IMG/VR virus record: IMGVR_UViG_3300032267_001715
Span: 1-35,601 of that record
Strand: one strand, 5' to 3'
DNA from: a virus
Length of the DNA: 35,601 nucleotides
The notes below the pieces were generated by a model. The model saw nothing but the letters and a program-made list of their open reading frames with translations. It was not told where the DNA came from and did not search any database. The stretch's first letter is position 1, and each line of letters opens with the position of its first letter. Positions 28,539-35,601 of the stretch are shown piece after piece. Made by a program: the position numbers and the translations under genes.

Positions 28539-29037
28539 CCTTGCCCTCGCCTGTCGTGACGCTTTCTTGGAATCTCTGACAAAGTATTTGCATTCTAATT
28601 TGACTCCAAAGCATCGTCTCTCCAACATTTCTTTGTATGATAACCCAATCTTCTTTCCTATGTGGACTGTGTATTCTTGATCCTATTTTCGGAGGATGTC
28701 CGATTCTTTTGATGACATCCCGATAGTTCATATCAAATATCACTTCGTCTGGAGAATCTATGCCAAAAGTACTTTGGTAGTTTTGTCCGACCACAGGCTC
28801 ATAACTAGCATATAAGGTTATCGGATTATTTGACCACAGCTTGCCCCGGTCTTCTCTGTAAAGTTTGTCTAGAGATCCGGTTTGTATAAAAACCTCGTAG
28901 TAGAATACGGGCGATCCATATATCTTCATGATCTCCGCATCCCAATCATTCCACAAGCAACGCTCAGGATTGTTTGGATCAAATTGCTCCAAGCTTCCTG
29001 TTGGCGTGTAAGGTGTTCCATCGGGGTTTTTAAGCAA
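28486..29037 (-). CDS. probable neck protein (gp14-like)
   Basis: A 183-residue protein starting with TTG at 29037, with AGGAGG seven bases upstream. The sequence WNDWDAEIMKIYGSP, then YYEVFIQTG, FGIDSPDEVIFDMNY, IGSRIHSPHRKEDW fits the general pattern I recall for T4 gp14-type neck proteins (a D-x-F-Y strand, a DE(V/I)-F strand, a G-D/S-x-I loop). It stands near the gp15-like and sheath genes, consistent with a head-to-tail connector role. The assignment is tentative; a baseplate protein remains possible. Confidence 0.5.
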   Translation of the reverse strand: MLKNPDGTPYTPTGSLEQFDPNNPERCLWNDWDAEIMKIYGSPVFYYEVFIQTGSLDKLYREDRGKLWSNNPITLYASYEPVVGQNYQSTFGIDSPDEVIFDMNYRDVIKRIGHPPKIGSRIHSPHRKEDWVIIQRNVGETMLWSQIRMQILCQRFQESVTTGEGKVTQKKPDFDLNDLNQRG

Positions 29038-29075
29038 TGAAGTTCCTCCTAAACTATATATCGCCTCAACAATCC

Positions 29076-29477
29076 TTAATTCAATTGAACTTGTGGGCGT
29101 ATCGCTACTTCGCCACCGCCATCGGGCAAGCTGAATGGAGCTCCGGGGAACTCTTCAGCCCACATTATTTCATTAGAGGTGTTTGTTACGTAATATCCAT
29201 ACACATCTTGCCCAACCGAAAAACTAAACGTTATCCCAGTGTTGTAAACGGCAGCAGAAATTCCGCCTGTTGTTGCTGCGGTCCAGTTTGATCCTGTGAG
29301 AGTTACGGCGGCATAACCTGATGCCGATGCCTCTGTGAAACTTCCAGTGCTGAAAGTTTCTGATGTTAGATCAATATTGTTTCTATACAAATGCAATACA
29401 AGATTTGTTGGAGTTGAATTGTTTACAATGTACTTTAGAAGTCTTACTTCTCCGGAATCTGGAACAACTAGCGTCAT
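29076..29477 (-). CDS. virion decoration / structural protein candidate
   Basis: A 133-residue protein of low charge and high Ser, Thr, Gly, Asn, typical of virion surface proteins: NNSTPTNLVLHLYRNN, TFSTGSFTEASAS and AAVTLTGSNWTAATTGG. Similar sequences appear as small structural proteins in marine and freshwater phages, from recall. GAGG lies seven bases before the ATG. It shares a divergent promoter with the plus gene at 29526. Confidence 0.6.
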   Translation of the reverse strand: MTLVVPDSGEVRLLKYIVNNSTPTNLVLHLYRNNIDLTSETFSTGSFTEASASGYAAVTLTGSNWTAATTGGISAAVYNTGITFSFSVGQDVYGYYVTNTSNEIMWAEEFPGAPFSLPDGGGEVAIRPQVQLN

Positions 29478-29500
29478 TTTTTACCTCGCTTTCTATCATA

Positions 29501-29510
29501 GCTATATACC
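29501..29510. promoter_or_regulatory. bidirectional late-type promoter GCTATATACC
   Basis: Plus strand TATATACC (29503-29510) lies upstream of 29526; minus strand TATATAGC (29508-29501) lies upstream of 29477. The core is nearly self-complementary and serves both divergent genes with short leaders. Confidence 0.4.
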
Positions 29511-29525
29511 TCGCAGAAATTAAAA

Positions 29526-30179
29526 ATGACGCTAATAAAGAAAGACGGAACAGTATACGTGCTAGAAGGGCCAAATCCTCTTGTTAAAACCCAACAAGAA
29601 TTTGATTCTAACAATATGATCTTCCACAATTTCTCGTGGGACGACATAACGATGAAAATTAGCCGCGCAACAGCCACGGTTAAAAAACCAAAGGCAGAGC
29701 CGCCGAAAGAAGAACACAGACCAGAGCCAATAATTCCTCCCAAAGAACCCGAAATTGAAGAGAAGGTCATTTCTGATTCTAAATCTGAAGAAGATGAGCG
29801 CACTTTTGACTTGCCATACATAAAGTACAAGGTGCTCTCTTATTGTCTTCCTGCCAAAATAGAACGCAAGACCGATGATCTTTACGGGGATTCTTGGACA
29901 AGGGTCAAATATGGCAATAAGATTGTGTTTCCTTCAATCATGCTTGAATCAAACGACTTTAGCATAGAATTCTGGACTAGTGACCCAAACAGCCAAATTA
30001 CAGAAAAGTCAATAATATATCCTTTTGCTTATGAGGTTCATAACTCATCAACCGATTCGTATGACAAGGTTCCATATGATGAATACAGATGGTGGAAGGT
30101 TGATCACAAAGAGCAGAAAGAAGGCGGATGGCTTTTCAGAGCCATACCATCAGAAACACAACCAGACTTTTCAAGCTAG
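29526..30179 (+). CDS. phage protein of unknown function
   Basis: A 217-residue protein. Residues 1-45 look like a small beta domain (TLIKKDGTVYVLEGPNPL). A Pro/Glu-rich linker follows at 50-85 (KPKAEPPKEEHRPEPIIPPK). The rest (95-217) contains LPYIKYKVLSYCLPAKI, YGDSWTRVKYGNKI, SIIYPFAYEVHNS and YRWWKVDHKEQ. No motif recognised. The minus gene that follows ends overlapping it by four bases. The start has no ribosome site; a promoter octamer lies 15 bases upstream. Confidence 0.65.
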   Translation: MTLIKKDGTVYVLEGPNPLVKTQQEFDSNNMIFHNFSWDDITMKISRATATVKKPKAEPPKEEHRPEPIIPPKEPEIEEKVISDSKSEEDERTFDLPYIKYKVLSYCLPAKIERKTDDLYGDSWTRVKYGNKIVFPSIMLESNDFSIEFWTSDPNSQITEKSIIYPFAYEVHNSSTDSYDKVPYDEYRWWKVDHKEQKEGGWLFRAIPSETQPDFSS

Positions 30180-30469
30180 CGAAATATCTTGTTGTTTTCT
30201 GATGATGTGTTGGGCTTTTGTTCTGGGACTACATTGACTGTCATTCCCATTTTGGCAAGTTGTTCTTTATATTGATCCAAAGCCCTCATGAATCCTGCTT
30301 CGTAAACATCCACTAAAAGCGAGCCAAAGCTTTCGTAATCTTCTTTTGTTGTAACATAAGTGGTCAGTCGCTCTATAAATTTTTCGTTTTTAACGTATTT
30401 TTCTTTGATCATGTCAAAGATATGCTTTTTTATAGCCATTGACTGAGGGTTTTGAAACATTGGAAGCAT
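30176..30469 (-). CDS. small helical protein of unknown function
   Basis: A 97-residue protein, helical in the middle (AIKKHIFDMIKEKYVK; DVYEAGFMRALDQYKEQL), with a disordered Asn/Ser/Lys C-terminus. TATTTTAA ends three bases before the ATG at 30469, a leaderless arrangement; a second in-frame ATG at 30460 is possible. It is divergent from the helicase gene. No family recognised. Confidence 0.55.
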   Translation of the reverse strand: MLPMFQNPQSMAIKKHIFDMIKEKYVKNEKFIERLTTYVTTKEDYESFGSLLVDVYEAGFMRALDQYKEQLAKMGMTVNVVPEQKPNTSSENNKIFR

Positions 30470-30472
30470 GCA

Positions 30473-30480
30473 TTAAAATA
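30473..30480 (-). promoter_or_regulatory. late-type promoter octamer TATTTTAA, leaderless arrangement
   Basis: Minus strand TATTTTAA ends three bases before the ATG at 30469. It lies 34 bases from the ATG of the divergent helicase gene, which has its own octamer. Confidence 0.35.
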
Positions 30481-30502
30481 GTAGAATTTGCGAGAATAAT
30501 GC

Positions 30503-30510
30503 TACATAGC
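30503..30510 (+). promoter_or_regulatory. late-type promoter octamer TACATAGC, leaderless arrangement
   Basis: TACATAGC ends three bases before the ATG at 30514 that begins the capsid-targeting-like peptide of the helicase. This supports the shorter start over the one at 30439. Confidence 0.35.
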
Positions 30511-30513
30511 AAT

Positions 30514-33504
30514 ATGAAGTTTTCAAACTGGTTTTTTTTGAGAGAATCTGCCGAGGGCAATGTTTCCGGAGAAGGCGTCAAGGCTCTTCAATCAATAATG
30601 AGAGATATGGCCTCTCGTGGAATTCCTAACGAATACAACGACTATGGTTTCAACAAACAAGATTGGAATGCATATCAGTCCTTAGAAGCTTCTGGGCACA
30701 TAGATTCTGCTTCTGTTCCCATGAAAGAACTTTTGAGAATGCTTCAAATTATTTCTCATTATCAAAACACACAGATAAGAAATTATCGCAGCATAAGTGA
30801 TCTTGTTAAAAAAGATATAGACTCTGCCAATCCAAGTGGCAACCAAGCCACTAGTGATAAAATTTACGTATATGACAGACAACCTCTTGAATACGGCAAG
30901 GTCAAGGTTTACATCCCAAGAGGTTTGGACAGAAGCTCCGTGATTCTGATCAACAGAATAGTTGATTCCAAACTCGCACAAGAAGGCGAGAAAAAAACTG
31001 TAGACAACTACGGAAAAGAAACGTACCCAAGATACAAAAAAATCCAAGCTGTTAAGTCTGAAATGCACATGTATAGGATACACAAAAGTGTTCTTGATCC
31101 TATTCTTGACATATTAACATCAAAGGGAATTGAAGTAGAATATGAATCGGGCACTCCCTATTCATCGCAAGGAGCATCATCGCAAGGACCAACGACAGAT
31201 CAATCGTCGCGAAGTACAACCGAAGAACCAGACATTGAGATTCTGGGAAAAGAAAGCAATAGGTGGGGAAATAAGATTGCTGTTAGTTTCAATTATGAAA
31301 GAAGTAAAGGACTGTATCAGAAAATGAAAGGTGCGGGATTGACCCCCAAAGGCATATCTTATGATTATGAAAGAAAAGTCTTCTTGATAAACATAGATGA
31401 CAAGTCAATGTTTGATAAAGTGGTTGATATAGCCAGACAGTCTGGTTTGGATGTCTCTCCGCTTGAAGAATTCGCAAAGACTATGGGCCAAACAGATCAA
31501 CCCGCCACGGGAGAAGAACCAAAGGGAGATGGACTGGCCAATAAGGAAGGGATAATAAGGTTTACTGACGCTGCGGGAGACGCAATAAACGTCAAGACGG
31601 ATGTTAGAGGACTACCCCAAGAAGTTAAAGATTTTGTTCGCGAAAGTATCCAGTACACATTCCCAGAATACAAATATGATATGACTGGTCATTTCTACAC
31701 GATCTCAGGTGACTTCAAGCAGTATTCTACCTTTGGCCGGCTTCTTAAGAAGTTTAACTATCCAGTAGATGAACTTAGAGCTATAATCAGAGCCAAGTTA
31801 GACAGCGGCAGATTGAATAAAACAGAATGGGAAGGCAAATTTGATAAAGACAAAGCTTTCCAAGACTCCATAGAAGAAAAAGTTCCCGATAGCGTCGTTG
31901 ATCTTTATGACGAACAGAAATTCGGCGTTGCATTTCTTTACGGCAGAGACTCGGCAATACTCGGTGACGAAACGGGTTTTGGAAAAAGCATTCAGCTCAT
32001 AACTGCCGCCGCTCTTAGAATGAAATCCAACAATAAACCAACACTCATCATCACCCTAAAGGCAACTCAACAACAGTTCGCGAAAGAAATATTGAGGGTA
32101 ATGGGAGAAAAAATAGAAGACATGTCGCCAGACCAGATTGAAGCGCTATACAAGAAGCACGGGATATCCCTATCTCCTACGACGCCCAATAAATGGACGG
32201 TTATTAGGTATAGTGATTTTTCTGGAGGAGCAGGATCAAGAAACGATACGGTCAAAAATCATGTTGAAAGCTTGAAAAAAGCTGGGTTTGGAGTTGCTAT
32301 TTTAGACGAACTTCACAAGGTCAAGCACGGTAAGAGTCAGAGAAGCGAGAATGTATCTTCTGTTGTGAGCGGAATACCGACAAGATGGGGCGCTTCTGCC
32401 ACCGTCTCCAGCAACAAGCCGATGGATGTTAAGAATCAACTTTTGATGATGGGACATCAACTCGGAAGGATAAAAGAAAGCAAATTCAAAAAAGATTTCG
32501 CGGGAATGGTGGCTGATGGATACGGTGGCGCTTTCGTAAAAAGCAAAAAGGAAGAAGATGAAATAAGAGCAGCCGAAAGGCTCAACAAGTGGCTTAATCT
32601 TTCCGGCGTGTATGTCCGCAGAGAAAAAGGCGACATTAGAGAGATGCCCGAGCTTACTGTGGGCAGCGATAGTACTGGCATAGATCCAACTAGGTTTCAG
32701 GACATCTATTCGGAAAAGGTTCGCGAGTACCAGAGCCGCCGAGCCGGACAACCCGTGCTCGCTGTGAGCAAGTTGATTGCCGCAAGGCTTGCCGTGGCTC
32801 AGTTGAAGACAGATGAGTCAACAAAAAAGGCTTTGGATATAGTTGCTGCCGGAGAAGGCAAACCACCAGCAGCAAGCAAGATCGTTGTTTTCACTAATTT
32901 CGTAGAGGCCGGACGACAACTTGTTAGTAAAATTTCAGATGGACTTAAAAAGATCAATCCAAAATACAGTGTCCTAACCTACTTGTCTGACACTTCAAGA
33001 AAAGAAAGAGATCAAGTCAAAAGCAAATTTACCAACGATCCTGATCTAAAAGTTCTTGTTATGAGTATGAAGATGGGCGGAACGGGAATTGACTTTCCCA
33101 ATGCATCACAAAACATGATAATCAATGACTTTGATTGGACGCCTGAGAGTGCGGAACAAAGCGAAGGCAGAATATACAGAATCAATACAGACCACCCAGT
33201 CAAAATAAGCTATGTCATTGGACATGGATTAGACGCAGAGCTATTCCAGAAAGTTCAAAGAAAGAGAGAAATAGCTGCGATCATTCAGAAGTACAGAAGA
33301 GAATATCACGACTCTGAATCCGCACCAGAAGCACTCAAGAAGATTGTAGATGCTCAAAAAGAAATGAAGAAGTTGGACGACGATATGGTTAGTATCGTTG
33401 CCAAGAATCTTCCGGGAGCAGAAGGCGCTTTGCAAAAAGAGTCTTTTTCTTCTTACTTGGAAAAGCTTCAAGAAATTCGTGATGCTCTTATGCCCTTAGA
33501 ATAA
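30514..33504 (+). CDS. SNF2-family helicase/translocase with capsid-targeting-like N-terminus
   Basis: A 996-residue protein. Residues 1-14 (MKFSNWFFLRESAE) resemble T4 capsid-targeting peptides, with a possible cut at LRE|S. Residues 15-480 hold substrate domains with a Ser/Thr/Gln-rich linker (about 210-235) and no clear catalytic motif. The SNF2 core follows: GDETGFGKS (484-492, Walker A), DELH (598-601, motif II), a C-terminal lobe with VVFTNFVEAGRQL, MKMGGTGIDFP, and QSEGRIYRI (882-890, arginine finger). The layout is nearest to SMARCAL1/HARP-like remodelers or phage UvsW-type enzymes. An upstream in-frame ATG (30439) overlaps the divergent gene and hides the peptide. It probably acts on replication or recombination forks, possibly early if it enters with the DNA. 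Confidence 0.85.
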   Translation: MKFSNWFFLRESAEGNVSGEGVKALQSIMRDMASRGIPNEYNDYGFNKQDWNAYQSLEASGHIDSASVPMKELLRMLQIISHYQNTQIRNYRSISDLVKKDIDSANPSGNQATSDKIYVYDRQPLEYGKVKVYIPRGLDRSSVILINRIVDSKLAQEGEKKTVDNYGKETYPRYKKIQAVKSEMHMYRIHKSVLDPILDILTSKGIEVEYESGTPYSSQGASSQGPTTDQSSRSTTEEPDIEILGKESNRWGNKIAVSFNYERSKGLYQKMKGAGLTPKGISYDYERKVFLINIDDKSMFDKVVDIARQSGLDVSPLEEFAKTMGQTDQPATGEEPKGDGLANKEGIIRFTDAAGDAINVKTDVRGLPQEVKDFVRESIQYTFPEYKYDMTGHFYTISGDFKQYSTFGRLLKKFNYPVDELRAIIRAKLDSGRLNKTEWEGKFDKDKAFQDSIEEKVPDSVVDLYDEQKFGVAFLYGRDSAILGDETGFGKSIQLITAAALRMKSNNKPTLIITLKATQQQFAKEILRVMGEKIEDMSPDQIEALYKKHGISLSPTTPNKWTVIRYSDFSGGAGSRNDTVKNHVESLKKAGFGVAILDELHKVKHGKSQRSENVSSVVSGIPTRWGASATVSSNKPMDVKNQLLMMGHQLGRIKESKFKKDFAGMVADGYGGAFVKSKKEEDEIRAAERLNKWLNLSGVYVRREKGDIREMPELTVGSDSTGIDPTRFQDIYSEKVREYQSRRAGQPVLAVSKLIAARLAVAQLKTDESTKKALDIVAAGEGKPPAASKIVVFTNFVEAGRQLVSKISDGLKKINPKYSVLTYLSDTSRKERDQVKSKFTNDPDLKVLVMSMKMGGTGIDFPNASQNMIINDFDWTPESAEQSEGRIYRINTDHPVKISYVIGHGLDAELFQKVQRKREIAAIIQKYRREYHDSESAPEALKKIVDAQKEMKKLDDDMVSIVAKNLPGAEGALQKESFSSYLEKLQEIRDALMPLE

Positions 33505-33517
33505 CAAATGAGAATTT

Positions 33518-34330
33518 ATGAAATTTACTGATTACGCTCGCGAAAAAGATATTGAACAACTTGTGAGATTTTTGAGAGAGAACGAAATTGAATTCTCCGA
33601 TCAAGATTTACAAATGTTGTTAGAAACAGACTGGTGGAATGGTCTTAAAAAAGCGGCAAGAACCGGAGCCTTGCTTGCCACCCTTCCGGCAACAATGAGC
33701 GCAGCATACAAAGATACAACTCCTAAACCTTATCATTTTCAAACTAGCGGAATACATGCCAATCAACAGCACGATGCCGATATGGATGCCGATGAAAGGT
33801 ATCATGCCGCCGGAGGCCCTAGGTTTAAACAAACATTAGAAGACGCCGAACGCTTTGTTCAAGATTTCATGCACACCCCCCAACACAAAATGGCCTTGCA
33901 GAAGGCAGGGCTTCCGAGCAATTATATGCCTACGCCTCTCAGAAGCTTTGTTTACGGCGATAAGATTGGAACCGCTGACGAATTTTACCAAACAGGACTC
34001 ACGGTCATAGAAGGAGAAGTCAAGAAAAAATTTGGCAAAGAAAGCCATGTTCACCTAATCGGATCCGAAGATTCCGTAACGGGCGGCAAGATTATATTGG
34101 TTCAAATAGATGGAATAGTAGTTGCTACAGACAAGCAAGATGCCATCCGACGCGCAGAAATCATTATTCGTCAAATAGCCGAAGACAAAGGTTTTAGTTT
34201 AGAGGGATTTAAAAGCAATGATAAAGAAATAGATGTTCAAAACGCCCCTAGAAGCACCATGGACTTGGCAGCAGAATCAACAAAAATGCCGATGAAATTC
34301 AGCGTTGTTGTGAAGCTCAAGATTTCCTAA
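33518..34330 (+). CDS. protein of unknown function downstream of the helicase
   Basis: A 270-residue protein starting MKFTDYAREKDIEQ. The N-terminal 40 residues are helical and include FLRENE, a possible prohead-protease site at LRE|N, but the usual F-x-x-(F/Y)-L spacing is not met. A short hydrophobic helix follows (ARTGALLATLPATMSAAY). A His/Asp-rich segment (NQQHDADMDADERYH) and an alpha/beta C-terminal half (IILVQIDGIVVATDKQDA) come next. It starts 13 bases after the helicase stop with only a weak ribosome site, suggesting coupling to it. No family recognised. Confidence 0.65.
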   Translation: MKFTDYAREKDIEQLVRFLRENEIEFSDQDLQMLLETDWWNGLKKAARTGALLATLPATMSAAYKDTTPKPYHFQTSGIHANQQHDADMDADERYHAAGGPRFKQTLEDAERFVQDFMHTPQHKMALQKAGLPSNYMPTPLRSFVYGDKIGTADEFYQTGLTVIEGEVKKKFGKESHVHLIGSEDSVTGGKIILVQIDGIVVATDKQDAIRRAEIIIRQIAEDKGFSLEGFKSNDKEIDVQNAPRSTMDLAAESTKMPMKFSVVVKLKIS

Positions 34331-34477
34331 TGTGAACTCTTAAATTGCTTGCGGCGCCAATGATTACCATTCTATTGTGCTCTTAAAATTAGCCATCATT
34401 TTTGGATAACACTCTTTACAGCCAATAGTTTCGCAATTTTATTCCAATTACAAACCTCACACACAGCCAAATAAAAA

Positions 34478-34503
34478 AGCAGGACGGGTTTCCCCGTCCT
34501 GCT
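34478..34503 (-). terminator. intrinsic terminator, 11-bp stem
   Basis: AGCAGGACGGG, loop TTTC, then CCCGTCCTGCT: a perfect 11-bp stem. On the minus strand it is followed by a T run (TTTTTTAT), so it ends transcription of the tail fibre gene. The surrounding 34331-34565 otherwise shows no gene. Confidence 0.88.
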
Positions 34504-34565
34504 CTATAATTATTGAAGCCGGTCTTGATTACCGTCTATTGTCAATTTTCCACTCGCTTCAACGA

Positions 34566-35601
34566 CTAATATCCACCAATAAACAAAACAATATCCCACT
34601 TGTCCCTTCCTTCATGGTAGGTCGCAGTAAGAATGTCCATTTTGTCGGGGTCTGTGCTCCACTGCACCCCAGCCATACTGGGAACATTGAACTTGCTGCC
34701 GAGAGTTACCGCCCGATTTCCGGTACCGTCTTGAGCGACTCTGAACCTAATGGTTTTTCCATTAGTCGGATTAATCGGATTCTCCAGCACAGTATCGCCA
34801 CTCAAAGTGACATCAAATACTTCGCCCAATTTGGCGTCTATCACTATGGAGGGATAATAACTCAATGATACAACCGTTGGAGAGTATGTTATGGGTGAAT
34901 CAATATAAATTGAGGCAACGTTTGCTCCATTGTTGGAAGTGCTCTTCAAACGACCGGCTTGCCAATTAAGTTCATACCCGACAACACAATTTAAACTGAC
35001 GCCTTTGTTTCCTGAGTACCCATTGTCATATGTTCCAACATCAACAGAAGCGCCATTATTTAAAAGAACGCCCCCAGGTATTTCTAAATTGCTATTTTCG
35101 TTGAATGTCCAATCGTTGTTGTTCACTCTAACCATAACATTTCCAGGAAATCCAGTGGAGGTTGATCCACCAACTATATCAACACTACCAGCTTGGCCTT
35201 CTGCCGAATATCCACCCGTTATTGCCACGCTTCCGCCATTCGTGATTCCTCTGCCGCCTTCAATGTTGACATAGCCGCCATAGCCACTGTTTGGAGAAAC
35301 ATTGTCCGCATCGCCGGCGTATATTTTGATGTCTCCACCATTGTAAGCAGCATCACCGCCCCACAAATAAACGTCGCCACCCTCGCCGCCGCCGGACGCC
35401 CTTTGTCCTTGAATTATGATTCTTTGGGCGCTGTCTCCCGATTGTGGCGTCGGACCCGTAATTACAGATTGTTGCGAAACGTCGTCAAATTTCAATATCT
35501 GCGCCGACTGGAGCCCCCCGTTATGCAGATTGACCGCACCTATTTGGAGACCAGACCCACCGCCACCGCCAATTAGGTCTAAAACTTCTTGTGTTAGATT
35601 A
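34566..35601 (-). CDS. tail fibre / receptor-binding protein (partial, N-terminus outside window)
   Basis: The last 344 residues of a protein that is still open at the right edge. The middle holds Gly-rich strand repeats of the form GG-x-(V/I)-x-(I/L) (GGDVYLWGG, GGDIKIYAG, GGSVAITGG), about 16-20 residues apart, likely a beta-helix shaft. The C-terminal domain has EVFDVTLSGDTVLEN, GKTIRFRVAQDGTGN and KWDIVLFIGGY, a pattern common at the ends of phage fibre and spike proteins. Upstream residues include a GGGGGSG linker. It would bind the host surface. A strong terminator lies 63 bases past the stop. In the -1 frame just past the stop a further short open stretch occurs (see findings). Confidence 0.8.
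   Translation of the reverse strand, partial: NLTQEVLDLIGGGGGSGLQIGAVNLHNGGLQSAQILKFDDVSQQSVITGPTPQSGDSAQRIIIQGQRASGGGEGGDVYLWGGDAAYNGGDIKIYAGDADNVSPNSGYGGYVNIEGGRGITNGGSVAITGGYSAEGQAGSVDIVGGSTSTGFPGNVMVRVNNNDWTFNENSNLEIPGGVLLNNGASVDVGTYDNGYSGNKGVSLNCVVGYELNWQAGRLKSTSNNGANVASIYIDSPITYSPTVVSLSYYPSIVIDAKLGEVFDVTLSGDTVLENPINPTNGKTIRFRVAQDGTGNRAVTLGSKFNVPSMAGVQWSTDPDKMDILTATYHEGRDKWDIVLFIGGY

Noticed and set aside
33518-33590. Fifth member of the capsid-targeting peptide set (MKFTDYAREKDIEQ)
   Set aside because: It has the MKF start and a later LRE|N, but the F-x-x-(F/Y)-(L/I/V) spacing is not met, so it was left out of the set.

Overview
The window looks like part of a tailed-phage genome: a contractile-tailed, T4-like myovirus with a large genome. 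It carries relatives of T4 gp46/gp47 (Rad50/Mre11-type recombination nuclease), class I ribonucleotide reductase (NrdB, NrdA), dUTPase, the late sigma factor gp55, tail sheath gp18, two tail-tube gp19 paralogs, tail terminator gp15, the gp26/gp51 tail-chaperone pair and a probable gp14-like neck protein. Genes are tightly packed, with many ATGA, GTGA or TAATG overlaps, and they switch strand often. Base composition is about 40% GC, except for a block at about 11.6-14.9 kb near 55% GC. No tRNA, rRNA, CRISPR array, integrase or insertion sequence was seen. The host cannot be read from the sequence.

Layout. 1-1.7 kb: a partial methyltransferase-like gene, small membrane proteins (one of the Pmp3/YqaE family), a zincin-like protein and a Pro/Gly-rich protein. 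1.8-10.6 kb (plus strand): DNA repair and nucleotide supply (gp47, gp46, NrdB, intein-containing NrdA, a HAD phosphatase, dUTPase), then a SET-domain protein, a zinc-finger protein, an acidic protein and a stand-alone class II glutamine amidotransferase. 11.0-11.6 kb: a PD-(D/E)xK nuclease candidate. 11.6-14.9 kb (minus): a GC-rich, apparently foreign ParB-like operon. 15.1-17.1 kb (minus): a structural protein and the gp26/gp51 pair, with a canonical -1 slippery heptamer. 17.2-19 kb: small phage proteins. 19-22.3 kb: two family-2 glycosyltransferases, the late sigma factor and small genes. 22.3-29.5 kb (mainly minus): the tail and neck cluster. 29.5-34.3 kb (plus): a large SNF2-type helicase and accessory proteins. 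34.5-35.6 kb (minus): a partial tail fibre.

Two window-wide patterns stand out. First, four proteins (starts 1400, 9504, 18545, 30514) begin with a short peptide of the form M-x-x-F-x-x-(F/Y)-(L/I/V)...E. It resembles the T4 capsid-targeting sequence of head-packaged internal proteins, and each has a plausible (L/I)-x-E prohead-protease site. One carrier is the ~1000-residue SNF2 helicase, suggesting a set of proteins packaged in the head and delivered with the DNA. Second, many genes without a Shine-Dalgarno site have a TATAAATA-like octamer ending only 3-7 bases before the start codon. With a T4-type late promoter this puts transcription start at or next to the start codon, so these mRNAs would be leaderless. 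The gp55-like sigma encoded here is the natural candidate reader of that element.
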